A stretch of 64,000 bases of DNA from Rhizobium mayense (GCF_030272705.1 NZ_JARFYM010000001.1:62001-126000), one strand, 5' to 3'. Positions 1 to 9,505 are shown, counted from the stretch's first letter. Numbers and translations: made by a program. Notes: a model not told the origin generated them from the sequence alone.

Positions 1-2806
1 GGATGTCCGGAATATGCACCTGGTCGGACTTATAGTTGCCGGTCAGCATGTACATCATGATGTTGACGCCGGTGCGGTAGGCATATTCGCGCTGCGTCTC
101 ATCGGGCGGCACGGTCGGCAGCAGCGGCGAGCCATTGTCGTCGGTCGCCCAGGCGCCGGCGAAATCATTGCCGGTGATCATGATCGGGGTCACGCCGTCC
201 GAAGAGGAGACAGCATTGCTGTCGCCGCGCGTATCCTGCCGCGCCTCGATCCAGAGCGGGCTATCGGCGTAGCGGCCGGGAAAGCTCGAGAGCAAATAGA
301 AGGACTTCGTCAGCACGTGTCCTGACGGCACGGGCTCCAGCGCCGGAATGTCGAGATTGGCGAGGATCGCCTGCAGTCGCTGGCCGTTCGGGCTCGGCGT
401 GGTGTTGTCGCCCATCGTGTCGATCGCGTCGCGCGTATCGAAGAGCACCGTGCCGCCGTTGCGCATATAGGCGTCGATGCGATTGATGGCATCGTTGGAC
501 GGCATCGGCGCGCTGGCGGAGATCGGCCAATAGATGATCGGATAGAAGGCGAGCTCGTCCTTGGTGAGATCCAGACCGACCGGTGGCCCCGGCTCCAACG
601 TGGTGCGATAGGTCAGAAAATCGGAGAGGCCGGCAAGGCCGCGCTCGGAAATATGATCGACCTCGGATTCACCGGTGACGACATAGGCAAGGTGGGTCTT
701 GTCGAGCCGCGAATAAATGGTGTCGTCGCCGGGTTTGGAATCATCGGCCCAACTGTTCGCCGGGTGCAGGAAGACAGCAACCGAGACGGCAAGCAACAGC
801 ACCGCCGCACCGCCCGCCATCGTCTTCGTCGATCTTTTGAGCCGCGGGAAGGCGCCATTCAGGAAAAGTACGATCAAGCTGTCTGCCAGAAGCACCAGGA
901 AGGCGATGGTGAAGAGGATCGGTTTGGCCGACCAAGCCTCGCCGCCGATCAGGCCTTCACGCGCAACCGAGAGGCTCGCGCCGGACGCATCCAGCGGCTT
1001 AAGCTCCGTGCCGTCGGGCAGGACGTTGAGCGCGGTAAAGCCTTCCTCCGAGCCGTAAAGGCCGGGCGGGTTATCGAAGCTGGCAGCGATCGCGCCTTTT
1101 CTGTTCGGATCGAGCGGACGGGCATTGCCGGTCTCGCTGGTCAGCACGCCTTTGGCGTCCAGGAGCCGGAATGGCGGCAGGGCTTCGCTGGTCTTCGGCG
1201 CGTTTTCGGTCGAGTTGACTCCGCCGGAACGCGAAAGCTGCACGATGCGGCGCAGCATTTCGACGAAATCGCCCGAGATCGGCAGATCGGACCATTCGGG
1301 TTCGGCGCTGACGTGGAACAGCACAATGCGGCCCGCCTGCATCTGCTTTTCGGTCACCAAAGGCGTTCCGTCGGCAAGGCTTGCCCAGGTGCGTTCGGCA
1401 AGATCGGGCGTCGGCTCGGCCAGCACTTGTCGCTTGATCAGGACGTTGGTGGGCTTCGGCATGCCGGCAAAGGGGCCGAAGGAGGGGAAATCGGAAAGCG
1501 GCTGTGGCTCGGCCCAAGAGAGCGCGCCGCCGAAGGTGCGTTCGCCCTGGCGCAGCGTCACCGGCACCAATGGGTCGTCGGCGGGCGCGGCGGCAAGGCG
1601 CGGCCCTGCGAAGCGCACCAGCGTTCCGCCGTTCTGGATCCATCGCTGCAGCGGCGCGTAGCTTTCCTGCGGCAGGCGGCCGACATCGGCCATGATGATG
1701 ACGGAAGGGTTGCCGGCGAGCAGTTGAGGGATCGACTTTGCCAGATCCGCGCTGTTCGGCTGGACAAGATCGGCATAGGGCTGCAATGCGCGCTGGATGT
1801 AATAGAGCGGGGACAGGATCGGCTGGAATTCGTCGGCGGCCTGCCCGGACAGCAACGCCACGCGGCGGCGCTTGAAGCCGTCATCGAGCAGATGCACGGT
1901 GCCCGCGCTTGCGTAGCGGTCGATGCTGATGCGGGCAAAATCATTGCGCATCTCAAAGGGGGCCGCGATTGTGCCGGTCGCCACCGTCTGCCCGCCGCCG
2001 AAATTCAACGAACCAGCCGCGATCGGCCGCCCTTGATTGTCGAGCGCGCTGAGCCCAAGCCGGAGCGGGCTGGTGCCGTTCAGCCGGCTCGCGGTGACCG
2101 TCATGTTGTCGGCTGCGTTGGTGGCGCCGGTGATTGCCAACACCCCGTTGCCGTCGCCTTCGATCAGGCGCAACTCGCTCGGCTCCAGGGCAGAGAGCTG
2201 TTTGAGAGTATCGTCGTCATTCTTGCTTGCGACGCCGTCGGAGAGGAAGGCGACTGTGCCTGGCTTGGTGCCGTTCAACGCGGCCTTGATCGCCTGGACT
2301 GCGCGCTGGCGATCCGGCACCAGTGGCCTTGCGTTGGCCGCATGCAGCTTGTCACGGGCGGCAGCGGCGGCCCCCGGGGTGGTGTCGTTGCGCTGGTCGG
2401 CGGTGAAGGCGATGGAAACGGGGACGCCCTTGGCGTCGGCGTCGTCGATCAGCGCATCGGCCGTCTGCACACGGCGGTCCCAGTCGGTGGCGCTAGCCCA
2501 GCTATTGTCGACGATGAGCACCAAGGGGCCAGCCGTCGACAGCGTATTGGTCCGCGGATTGAACGTCGGGTTGGCGATGGCGAGGATGACGAGGGTGGCA
2601 AGCACCATGCGCAGCAGCGTCAGCCACCACGGACTGCGCGCCGGCGTTTCTTCGCGCTTCAGAATCCTTGCCAGGATACGGAGCGGCGGGAAGACTTCTG
2701 CTCGCGGATGGGGCGGTGTCAGGCGCAGCAGCCACCAGATCGCCGGAAGCAGGATCAATGCGCCGAGGATCGCCGGGGAGGCGAAAGCGAAGGGGAGTGC
2801 GCTCAT
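1..2806 (-). CDS. DUF4159 domain membrane protein (BatA-like N-terminus), 3' end outside window
   Basis: I translated this frame from ATG at 2806; it stays open to the window edge, giving at least 935 residues. The N-terminus has the two hydrophobic segments typical of BatA-type proteins (LPFAFASPAILGALILLPA, then a segment after SPWWLTLLRM). A vWA-like region follows (LVLIVDNSWASA, with VAFLSDG later). A large middle region resembles a glutamine-amidotransferase-like fold, another membrane segment lies near residue 640, and the C-terminal part carries the DUF4159 pattern (YPIIYWPIS, then RNGGTVLFDTRD). The start overlaps the DUF58 stop by four bases (ATGA), so translation is coupled. MoxR/DUF58/Bat-type operons are proposed to build or protect envelope or metal-dependent complexes; the substrate is unknown. 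The family call is from remembered motifs, not a search. Confidence 0.85.
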   Translation of the reverse strand, partial: MSALPFAFASPAILGALILLPAIWWLLRLTPPHPRAEVFPPLRILARILKREETPARSPWWLTLLRMVLATLVILAIANPTFNPRTNTLSTAGPLVLIVDNSWASATDWDRRVQTADALIDDADAKGVPVSIAFTADQRNDTTPGAAAAARDKLHAANARPLVPDRQRAVQAIKAALNGTKPGTVAFLSDGVASKNDDDTLKQLSALEPSELRLIEGDGNGVLAITGATNAADNMTVTASRLNGTSPLRLGLSALDNQGRPIAAGSLNFGGGQTVATGTIAAPFEMRNDFARISIDRYASAGTVHLLDDGFKRRRVALLSGQAADEFQPILSPLYYIQRALQPYADLVQPNSADLAKSIPQLLAGNPSVIIMADVGRLPQESYAPLQRWIQNGGTLVRFAGPRLAAAPADDPLVPVTLRQGERTFGGALSWAEPQPLSDFPSFGPFAGMPKPTNVLIKRQVLAEPTPDLAERTWASLADGTPLVTEKQMQAGRIVLFHVSAEPEWSDLPISGDFVEMLRRIVQLSRSGGVNSTENAPKTSEALPPFRLLDAKGVLTSETGNARPLDPNRKGAIAASFDNPPGLYGSEEGFTALNVLPDGTELKPLDASGASLSVAREGLIGGEAWSAKPILFTIAFLVLLADSLIVLFLNGAFPRLKRSTKTMAGGAAVLLLAVSVAVFLHPANSWADDSKPGDDTIYSRLDKTHLAYVVTGESEVDHISERGLAGLSDFLTYRTTLEPGPPVGLDLTKDELAFYPIIYWPISASAPMPSNDAINRIDAYMRNGGTVLFDTRDAIDTMGDNTTPSPNGQRLQAILANLDIPALEPVPSGHVLTKSFYLLSSFPGRYADSPLWIEARQDTRGDSNAVSSSDGVTPIMITGNDFAGAWATDDNGSPLLPTVPPDETQREYAYRTGVNIMMYMLTGNYKSDQVHIPDI

Positions 2807-3723
2807 GGCTGCCCTCCAAACGTTGCTTTGGCCGGCATGCCGGAAAGATACATATGCACGGCGACCAGCGCTTCCGACGCCAGGCGGTCGGTACGGTGGC
2901 TTACGAAGGTCCAGCCGAGTTGGCGCAGCGACTGGCCAAGATTTTCACGGCGGGCGAGGTAGGCGCGGCGATAATCTTCGCGCAGGTTTTCCGCACGGCC
3001 CGCCACCAGCTTCGAGCCGTTTTCCGGATCGGTGAATTCGGTGCGGCCGCTATAGGGAAAGATTTCCTCGGCCGGGTCGGCGACCTCGACCACATGGCCG
3101 CGCAATCCCCGGCGGGCAAGCGGCCCGATGCGGCCCATGACACTGTCGGCATCGTCGAGAAAATCGCCGATCAGCACGATGTCGCTCCACCCACGGATCA
3201 TGGCGGTTTGCGGCAGGCCGCCTTCGAGCGGCGTGTGCGTCAGAGCCGCCGCCAGCCGCTCGGCGGCATTGCGGGAGGAGACCGGCTCCATGACGCCGGG
3301 GCAGCCGATACGTTCGCCGGAACGCGCCAGGATTTCGGCAAGCGCCAGCATCAACACCAGCGCGCGGCCTTCCTTCGAGGCATGGCCGTAGGTCGATTTG
3401 TACATCATCGACGGCGACATGTCGGCCCAGAGCCAGATGGTATGAGCCGCTTCCCACTCGTGATCGCGGATATAGGTATGGTCGTCGCGGGCCGAGCGGC
3501 GCCAGTCGATGCGAGACAGGCTCTCGCCTTCGGTATAGGGACGGAACTGCCAGAAATTCTCGCCGATGCCGCGCTTGCGCCGGCCATGCCAACCGGCAAT
3601 CACCGTGTTGGCGATGCGCTTGGCTTCGACAAGGCAATCCGGCACGAGGGCAGCACGGCTGCGGGCTCGGGAGAGGGCATCATTGCCTGAGGTCGGGCTG
3701 ACGATCTGTCCGATGGATGCCAC
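2803..3723 (-). CDS. DUF58 domain-containing protein
   Basis: 306 residues. The hallmark DUF58 block is present (GENFWQFRPYTEGESLSRIDWRRSA, split here as GENFWQFRPY and RIDWRRSA, about residues 54-80), followed by a vWA-like fold with the motif WADMSPSM around residue 97. No membrane segments are evident, so it is probably cytoplasmic. The start is GTG at 3723, with AGGAGA about ten bases upstream on the minus strand. It lies 27 bases after the MoxR ATPase gene and overlaps the DUF4159 gene. DUF58 proteins are usual partners of MoxR ATPases and are thought to present substrates through the vWA domain; the target here is unknown. Confidence 0.88.
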   Translation of the reverse strand: MASIGQIVSPTSGNDALSRARSRAALVPDCLVEAKRIANTVIAGWHGRRKRGIGENFWQFRPYTEGESLSRIDWRRSARDDHTYIRDHEWEAAHTIWLWADMSPSMMYKSTYGHASKEGRALVLMLALAEILARSGERIGCPGVMEPVSSRNAAERLAAALTHTPLEGGLPQTAMIRGWSDIVLIGDFLDDADSVMGRIGPLARRGLRGHVVEVADPAEEIFPYSGRTEFTDPENGSKLVAGRAENLREDYRRAYLARRENLGQSLRQLGWTFVSHRTDRLASEALVAVHMYLSGMPAKATFGGQP

Positions 3724-3750
3724 GCGCTATACTCTCCTTGACATCCCCGG

Positions 3751-4764
3751 TTACGATCTTGACCGCTTGACCAGCCCTGCGATTACGTCCCGCACCGACA
3801 TGCCTTCGGCGCGCGCCGCAAAAGTCAGCGCCATGCGATGTTCCAGCACCGGCTCGGCGAGCGCGCGCACATCGTCGAGCGACGGCGCAAGCCGGCCTTC
3901 ATAAAGCGCGCGGGCACGGGCGCAGAGCATCATCGCCTGGCCGGCGCGTGGGCCGGGACCCCAGGAGACATGCTTGTCGGTCGCCTCGTTGCCTTGGCCC
4001 GGGCGGGCGGAACGCACCAGCGACAGGATGGCATCGACAACGCCATCGCTGACCGGCATCTGGCGGATCAGCTTCTGGATTTGCATCAATCGCTCGGCAT
4101 CGATCACTGCATGCGGCGTCGCTTCGCTGAGGCCCGTGGTTTCGAGCAGGATCTTGCGTTCGTCGGCAAGCTCGGGATAACCGACGTCGACCTGCAGTAG
4201 GAAGCGGTCGAGCTGTGCTTCCGGCAGCGGATAAGTGCCTTCCTGTTCCAGCGGATTCTGGGTTGCCAGAACGTGGAACGGCGCAGGCAAATCGTAGCGC
4301 TGGCCGGCGATGGTGACATGATATTCCTGCATCGACTGGAGCAGCGCCGATTGGGTACGCGGCGAAGCGCGGTTGATTTCGTCAGCCATCAGCAGTTGCG
4401 CGAAGACCGGACCCTTGACGAAACGGAAGGAACGGCGGCCACTTTCATCTTGGTCCATCACTTCCGAACCCAGAATATCCGACGGCATCAGGTCCGGCGT
4501 AAACTGCACGCGGTTGGCGGCAAGGCCAAGGACGGCACCGAGCGTGGTCACCAGCTTGGTCTTGGCAAGGCCCGGCACGCCGACAAGCAGAGCATGGCCA
4601 CCGGCCAGCACGGCAAGAAGCGTGTTCTCCACGACGCTTTCCTGACCGAAGATGACCTTCGAGATCTCGGTACGAATGGAGGCGATATCGCTCAACGCCT
4701 GTTCTGCGGATGCGATGATGGCCTGGTCGTCGAGGCTCGTCTCGGTCGGTTTGATCATGCTCAT
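3751..4764 (-). CDS. MoxR family AAA+ ATPase
   Basis: 337 residues from the preferred ATG at 4764. GGAG lies six bases before it, whereas the earlier in-frame ATG at 4770 touches the GGAG directly. Walker A (GVPGLAKTK, about residues 62-70), Walker B (LLMADEINRA), sensor 1 (VLATQNP) and the EAQLDRF segment are all intact, and length matches the MoxR AAA_3 subfamily. MoxR proteins act as chaperone-like ATPases that mature or insert cofactors into partner complexes, usually with vWA proteins. The DUF58 and DUF4159 genes directly downstream are probable partners, forming a three-gene operon that may continue beyond the window. Confidence 0.93.
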   Translation of the reverse strand: MSMIKPTETSLDDQAIIASAEQALSDIASIRTEISKVIFGQESVVENTLLAVLAGGHALLVGVPGLAKTKLVTTLGAVLGLAANRVQFTPDLMPSDILGSEVMDQDESGRRSFRFVKGPVFAQLLMADEINRASPRTQSALLQSMQEYHVTIAGQRYDLPAPFHVLATQNPLEQEGTYPLPEAQLDRFLLQVDVGYPELADERKILLETTGLSEATPHAVIDAERLMQIQKLIRQMPVSDGVVDAILSLVRSARPGQGNEATDKHVSWGPGPRAGQAMMLCARARALYEGRLAPSLDDVRALAEPVLEHRMALTFAARAEGMSVRDVIAGLVKRSRS

Positions 4765-4932
4765 TTGCATCTCCGGAGGCTAAAAAACGGTACGCGCGAT
4801 TCGCAGACCTTACACATTTGCCTCATAATCAATACAACTTATCGCCATCGAGAAGGCTGACAAGCGCGTTTCGAATGACTATCTCGTGAGAAACGGTCGT
4901 ATTTGTAACTAAGCACAAACCGGGACGGAAGA

Positions 4933-5556
4933 ATGGCAACCGAAGAAATCAGGGGGGCGAGCGATGCGGCAAGTCTGGCTGCGCTGATTTCACGCGCGGC
5001 CGGTGATGCTGGTGGACGCAAGAAAAACCTGCCGCCCGTCGACGCGTGGAATCCCCCGTTTTGCGGGGATATCGACATGGAAATCCGCGCCGACGGCACC
5101 TGGTTCTACATGGGAACGCCGATCGGCCGCGCGCCATTGGTCAGGCTGTTTTCGACGGTGCTGCGCAAGGATGCGGATCAAAAGACCTACCTGGTCACAC
5201 CTGTCGAAAAGGTCGGCATCCGCGTCGTCGATGCTCCTTTCATCGCCGTTGAGATGAGCGTGACCAAGCGCGACGGCAAGCGGGTACTGACGTTCCGCAC
5301 CAATGTCGGCGATGTCGTCGAGGCAGGCAGGGAGCATCCGATCCGCTTCATCATTCGTGGTGAGAATGACGAGCTGAAACCCTATCTGCATGTTCGCGGC
5401 CGGCTGGAAGCGCTGGTGACGCGGGCGGTCATGTATGATCTCGTCGAACTCGGCGAGACCGCTGTGATAGCCGGGCGCGAGATGTTCTGCGTGCGCTCCG
5501 GGGGCACGATCTTCCCGGTCATGCCGGTTGCCGAATTGGATGCCCTGACGCGATGA
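4933..5556 (+). CDS. DUF1285 domain-containing protein
   Basis: 207 residues with the DUF1285 signature: PPVDAWNPPFCGDIDMEI near residue 37, then DGTWFYMGTPIGR and LVTPVEKVGIRVVDAPF. The family is a small two-domain beta-rich fold of unknown biochemical role, widespread in Proteobacteria. No signal peptide or membrane segment is seen. The start ATG at 4933 follows GGGACGGAAGA. It is divergent from the MoxR operon and overlaps the Nudix gene by four bases. In alphaproteobacteria this gene commonly sits beside the CoA-type Nudix hydrolase and the CCA enzyme, as here, but that context does not define its function. Confidence 0.88.
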   Translation: MATEEIRGASDAASLAALISRAAGDAGGRKKNLPPVDAWNPPFCGDIDMEIRADGTWFYMGTPIGRAPLVRLFSTVLRKDADQKTYLVTPVEKVGIRVVDAPFIAVEMSVTKRDGKRVLTFRTNVGDVVEAGREHPIRFIIRGENDELKPYLHVRGRLEALVTRAVMYDLVELGETAVIAGREMFCVRSGGTIFPVMPVAELDALTR

Positions 5557-6188
5557 GCGATTATCCCCTTTATTCCGCCGCCGAATTCCGGCGCCGCGCG
5601 CTCAACCAGAGCGGCGGCCCGGTCGACCTTGCCTGGCGCGACCACGGCGACCACGCGCTCAATCCGGACAATATCTTGCACGTCGAGGGTCTGAAGCTGC
5701 GCGACGCTGCGGTGCTGGTGCCCGTGGTGGACGACGGTGACGACGCCAATGTCATTTTCACGCTGCGCACCTCGACATTGCGCAAGCATTCCGGCCAAAT
5801 CGCGTTTCCCGGCGGCGCCATTGATCCCGAGGATGTTTCGCCGGAAATGGCGGCGATCCGTGAGGCCGGTGAAGAGATCGGGTTGGCGAATGTTTTCATC
5901 GAGCCCGTGGCACGGTTGCCGTTTTATCTGGCCGCGACCGGCTTCCGCATCACGCCGATCCTCGCGGTGGTCAAGCCCGGGTTCGAACTGGCGCTCAATC
6001 CGACCGAAGTGGACGATGCTTTCCAGGTGCCGCTCTCCTTCCTGATGGATCCCGGTCATCATGCGACCGATACGATGGTTTGGAACGGGGTCGAACGTCA
6101 TTTCTATCGTATGCCTTATGGTCCGCGTATGATCTGGGGCATTACCGCCGGCATTGTCCGCACGCTTTACGAAAGGCTGTATTCATGA
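5553..6188 (+). CDS. Nudix hydrolase, CoA pyrophosphatase type
   Basis: 211 residues. The UPF0035/CoA-diphosphatase signature (LRTSTLRKHSGQIAFPGG, about residues 73-90) immediately precedes a Nudix box of the spaced CoA-type form (GGAIDPED, then REAGEEIGL). Enzymes of this type cleave coenzyme A to 3',5'-ADP and phosphopantetheine, and are thought to clear oxidised or unwanted CoA derivatives. The start overlaps the DUF1285 stop (ATGA), and the stop overlaps the CCA enzyme start in the same way, so the three genes form one coupled operon. The catalytic glutamates are present. Substrate specificity is inferred from the signature. Confidence 0.92.
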   Translation: MSDYPLYSAAEFRRRALNQSGGPVDLAWRDHGDHALNPDNILHVEGLKLRDAAVLVPVVDDGDDANVIFTLRTSTLRKHSGQIAFPGGAIDPEDVSPEMAAIREAGEEIGLANVFIEPVARLPFYLAATGFRITPILAVVKPGFELALNPTEVDDAFQVPLSFLMDPGHHATDTMVWNGVERHFYRMPYGPRMIWGITAGIVRTLYERLYS

Positions 6189-7441
6189 CATCTGTGGCCG
6201 GTGAGACTTGGTTCCAGGATGAAGCGCTGCAGCGGGTGCTGGCGTTGCTGAACGCCGATAGCGGCGAGGGGCGTGTCGTCGGCGGTGCGGTGCGCAACAG
6301 CCTGTTGGGTCTTCCTGTTGCCGATATCGATATCGCCACGACGTTGCTGCCCGAGACGGTCGTCGAAAGGGCTGTTGCCGCTGGCGTCAAGGCGGTGCCG
6401 ACGGGCATCGCGCATGGGACCGTGACGCTGGTCGTCGATGGAAAACCTTTCGAAATCACCACTTTACGGCGCGATGTTGAGACGGATGGTCGTCGCGCTC
6501 TGGTAGCCTTCAGCGATGATTGGCAGGCTGATGCCGAACGGCGCGATCTCACGATCAATGCGCTCTATGCTTCCGCCAATGGCGAAGTGGTCGACTTGGT
6601 CGGCGGGCTTGCCGATCTGGAACGCCGCAATATCCGCTTTATCGGTGACGCAGCGACTCGGATTGCCGAGGATCATCTGCGGATCCTGCGCTTCTTTCGC
6701 TTTTTCGCCTATTACGGCAGCGGCAGACCGGATGCGGACGGGTTGCGAGCCTGCGCGGCTGCGCGCTCGAAAATCGCAACGCTTTCGGCGGAGCGCGTCT
6801 GGTCGGAGATGAAGAAGCTGCTCGCTGCCAAGGATCCCGGCCGCGCGCTGCTCTGGATGCGGCAGGTCGGAATATTGACCGAAGTGCTGCCGGAGACCGA
6901 GAAGTGGGGCATCGATGCCATTCCGGGGCTTGTGGTCACGGAACAGGCGCTCGGCTGGGCGCCCGATCCGCTGCAGCGGTTGGCGGCCGTCGTACCGCCG
7001 GATGCTGCAAGATTGGCAAAGCTTGGCGAACGGCTACGGCTGTCGAAGGTCGAAGCGAGCTACTTGCAGGACTGGGCGAATGCGCCGGGTATCAAGGACG
7101 ATGCGTCAGAAGCAGCCTTCGATCGCTTGCTTTATCGCTATGGTCCAATTGGCATCGGCGCGCAGTTGAAACTTGCGCTTGCCGTCGCGCGGGGCAAGGC
7201 GGAAGGCGATTTCGAGGAGATGGCGCGCACGGCGCGGCTGAGCAAGTTGCTTGAGCGGACGACACGCTGGAAGAAGCCCGTCTTTCCGGTCAATGGCGCA
7301 GACGCTCTGGCTGCGGGGCTCAGCGCAGGGCCTCGGGTCGGCGATATCCTTGGCAAACTCGAACAACAATGGCTCGACAGCAATTTTGCCCTGACCCGAG
7401 CGACTCTTCTCGCCCGGCTCAAGGAATTGATCGAGTCCTGA
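6185..7441 (+). CDS. cca: CCA tRNA nucleotidyltransferase / poly(A) polymerase family
   Basis: 418 residues from ATG at 6185, which overlaps the Nudix stop; longer in-frame extensions run into the Nudix gene and are not needed. The class II nucleotidyltransferase core is present: VVGGAVRNSLLG near residue 27, the metal-binding DIDIAT, then GIAHGTVTLVV, RRDVETDGR and the RDLTINALY motif. An RNA-binding helical region with EDHLRILRFFRF follows. The enzyme adds or repairs the 3'-terminal CCA of tRNAs. Rhizobial genomes often carry a single such gene annotated as CCA enzyme or PcnB; motifs alone do not separate the two activities, but the length and the lack of a basic C-terminal tail favour the CCA enzyme. 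Confidence 0.9.
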   Translation: MTSVAGETWFQDEALQRVLALLNADSGEGRVVGGAVRNSLLGLPVADIDIATTLLPETVVERAVAAGVKAVPTGIAHGTVTLVVDGKPFEITTLRRDVETDGRRALVAFSDDWQADAERRDLTINALYASANGEVVDLVGGLADLERRNIRFIGDAATRIAEDHLRILRFFRFFAYYGSGRPDADGLRACAAARSKIATLSAERVWSEMKKLLAAKDPGRALLWMRQVGILTEVLPETEKWGIDAIPGLVVTEQALGWAPDPLQRLAAVVPPDAARLAKLGERLRLSKVEASYLQDWANAPGIKDDASEAAFDRLLYRYGPIGIGAQLKLALAVARGKAEGDFEEMARTARLSKLLERTTRWKKPVFPVNGADALAAGLSAGPRVGDILGKLEQQWLDSNFALTRATLLARLKELIES

Positions 7442-7457
7442 TGGTTGTCGCCAGCAA

Positions 7458-7643
7458 TCAGGCGGCGTTCGCTTCATCGCGAATGCGGGCCTTGATATTG
7501 TCGATCATGTTTTCGCGGATGATGGTCTCGCCATGGGTGTTACGCATGTGCTCGACGGCACGGCGAACAACTTCGGCATCGTCATTGGCGCGAGTGTGCC
7601 AGTCGCAGCCGGGAACGAGCGTACCACATTCGAACAGTCGCAT
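7458..7643 (-). CDS. DUF1059 small protein
   Basis: 61 residues from ATG at 7643, preceded by a strong AGGAGG on the minus strand; the longer reading frame upstream is not supported. The sequence matches the DUF1059 pattern: FECGTLVPGC near the N-terminus with two cysteines, then EVVRRAVEHMRNTHGE. These small soluble proteins are of unknown function; the paired Cys and His residues suggest a metal site, which is inference. It is convergent with the cca gene and stands alone downstream of an unrelated small gene. Confidence 0.8.
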   Translation of the reverse strand: MRLFECGTLVPGCDWHTRANDDAEVVRRAVEHMRNTHGETIIRENMIDNIKARIRDEANAA

Positions 7644-7776
7644 ATCTGCCTCCTGAAATTTCGACGCCACGAAATCATTCATGCCAAACGGCATGAAGGT
7701 CAAAACGCAAAAGATGGGGAAAGGTTTCGGATGTCCGGCAGAGCCTCCACCCTGCCGGACGATGCTCTCCGGATAT

Positions 7777-8055
7777 TTAATCCGGCATAGCCCAGGATTT
7801 GAAGCAATCCGAAGATTGATACTTCGGAATGGGCGCTTGTTTTGACGGACGGTCGGACACCATGCGAGCGACATCGCCTGGAGACTTCCCAGCCAACTGC
7901 ATTCTGACCTGCTGTATGAAGCAGGAGAGTGGCAGATCGGACCCGCTTCTGATCCTCATATCCTCAGCCAGCCGGACGACGAACTCCGGCGTATCGACTG
8001 CCCGCGAAAGCTTCTTTTCATTCGCGGCTTCTGCCACTTGATTCTGTACTGCCAT
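7777..8055 (-). CDS. Hypothetical small protein
   Basis: 92 residues; I do not recognise the family. ATG at 8055 is preceded by GGAGGAGG seven bases upstream, one of the strongest ribosome-binding sites in the window, which argues it is translated. The protein is soluble, with an amphipathic region (RAVDTPEFVVRLAEDMRIRS) and two cysteines; no signal peptide or membrane segment is seen. It lies between hemF and the DUF1059 gene on the same strand, with 94 and 133 bases of spacing, so it may be its own unit. Confidence 0.65.
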   Translation of the reverse strand: MAVQNQVAEAANEKKLSRAVDTPEFVVRLAEDMRIRSGSDLPLSCFIQQVRMQLAGKSPGDVARMVSDRPSKQAPIPKYQSSDCFKSWAMPD

Positions 8056-8149
8056 TACAACCTCCTCCGATTGAAACGAGCATTACCTAACCTAGGTACT
8101 CCTCCTAACTATTTCATATAAGCTTTTTCTGATTGTTTACGCCACTGCT

Positions 8150-9061
8150 CTATGGCCAACGCACGACGGGTGGCAGGGACGATAAGATCGACTCTACGTT
8201 TCCGCCCGTCTTCAGCCCGAATATTGTACCGCGATCGTAAAGCAAATTGAACTCCACATAACGCCCGCGACGAATTAATTGTTCGTCACGATCCTCCTCG
8301 GACCATACGTCATTGAAATTCGAGCGCACGATCCGGGGATAGACCATGGAAAATGCGCGCCCGACATCGCGCGTGAAGGCGAAATCGGCGTCCCAGCCAC
8401 CTGCCTCCTCCCCAGAATGCAGCCAGTCGAAGAAAATGCCGCCGACGCCGCGAGGTTCATTGCGATGCTTCAGATAGAAGTATTCGTCGCACCATGTCTT
8501 GTAGCGCTGGTAGTCCGCAACCGAATGGCGGTCGCATACGATCTGCATCGCGCGATGGAAGAGGACGCTGTCGGAATCCTCCTGGGTGCGCCGGCGGTTG
8601 AGCATGGGCGTCAGGTCGGCGCCGCCGCCGAACCAATGGCTGGTCGTTACCACCATGCGGGTGTTCATATGCACGGTCGGCACATTCGGGTTGACGGGAT
8701 GGGCGATCAGCGACAGGCCGGAGGCCCAGAAACGCGGATCTTCTTCGGCCCCAGGAATCTGGCTGCGGAAGTCGGGCGAGAATTCGCCGTAAACGGTGGA
8801 GGTGTGAACGCCAACCTTTTCAAAGACGCGGCCTTCCATGATCGACATGCGCCCGCCGCCGCCTTGGCCGTTCTCTCTAAGCCAATCCTTGGCGACGAAA
8901 CGCCCCGGCTCCTGGTCGGAGAGGGGGCCGGTAAGCTCGTGCTCCAACTGCTCGAACTGAGCACAGATCGCGTCGCGCAGGCTTTCAAACCAGCCCTTGG
9001 CGGCGTCTTTCTTCTCTTCGATGTCCTCGGGTAGTCCTTTGGGAAGTTCCGGTCGTTCCAT
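8150..9061 (-). CDS. hemF: Oxygen-dependent coproporphyrinogen III oxidase
   Basis: 303 residues, the usual HemF length. Family landmarks are all present: [18 protein letters not shown] near residue 67, [26 protein letters not shown], the [19 protein letters not shown] segment and C-terminal [12 protein letters not shown]. It converts coproporphyrinogen III to protoporphyrinogen IX with O2 in the cytoplasm, the aerobic step of heme synthesis. ATG at 9061 follows GGAG by seven bases. It is divergent from the small gene at 9231. Heme demand links it broadly to the cytochrome bc1 genes in this window, but they are not co-transcribed. Confidence 0.97.
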   Translation of the reverse strand: MERPELPKGLPEDIEEKKDAAKGWFESLRDAICAQFEQLEHELTGPLSDQEPGRFVAKDWLRENGQGGGGRMSIMEGRVFEKVGVHTSTVYGEFSPDFRSQIPGAEEDPRFWASGLSLIAHPVNPNVPTVHMNTRMVVTTSHWFGGGADLTPMLNRRRTQEDSDSVLFHRAMQIVCDRHSVADYQRYKTWCDEYFYLKHRNEPRGVGGIFFDWLHSGEEAGGWDADFAFTRDVGRAFSMVYPRIVRSNFNDVWSEEDRDEQLIRRGRYVEFNLLYDRGTIFGLKTGGNVESILSSLPPVVRWP

Positions 9062-9230
9062 GCATGCTCTCCGGCGTTGCGGGCGGCGAGACGCCCGCGA
9101 TTCGCGTATTATCGATTCTCGTTTTGAATATCAGCAACATCGCACCCTAACCAGCGTGCAGGTTCGTCGGGAAAATCGACTCGCAAATTGGCAAATGCGG
9201 TATTATCTTCCCTCTCAAAGGCGAGGTTTC

Positions 9231-9491
9231 ATGACGAAAATACCCGGACCGCCGCCCCTTGACGGGTTGAGACGCAGAATATCACGCTACCGGCAGGAAA
9301 AGCCCGCCGGCGGCAAAGGTGATTTTGTTCGCGAGACCTTCTGCCTTAGTCGCCCGGAAGCGCGCGCCAAGGCGCGCGAGTGGTTCGACGAATTTCCGAA
9401 AGCCGCCTATTGGACCGAAGTCGAAAGCTGGCGGCAGGTCGAAGGCGATCGCATCGAATTCACTATGCGACGCCTGCCGTCAGCCGATTGA
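9231..9491 (+). CDS. Conserved hypothetical small protein
   Basis: 86 residues from ATG at 9231 (MTKIPGPPPLDG), with GCGAGG upstream; longer in-frame extensions would run into the hemF promoter region. The sequence is basic and soluble, with a helical segment around SRPEARAKAREWFDEFPKAA and a C-terminal beta-like stretch ending FTMRRLPSAD. I do not recognise a named domain. It is convergent with the VOC-family gene, separated by only 14 bases. The composition matches the neighbouring genes, which supports a real coding gene. Confidence 0.7.
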   Translation: MTKIPGPPPLDGLRRRISRYRQEKPAGGKGDFVRETFCLSRPEARAKAREWFDEFPKAAYWTEVESWRQVEGDRIEFTMRRLPSAD

Positions 9492-9505
9492 AACGACGCA
9501 CATGT

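Noticed and set aside
653..2962. Long plus-strand open frame (about 770 codons) antisense to the DUF4159 gene
   Set aside because: It lies opposite the DUF4159 frame, has low-complexity Arg/Gly composition and no recognisable domain; it is a typical GC-rich shadow frame.
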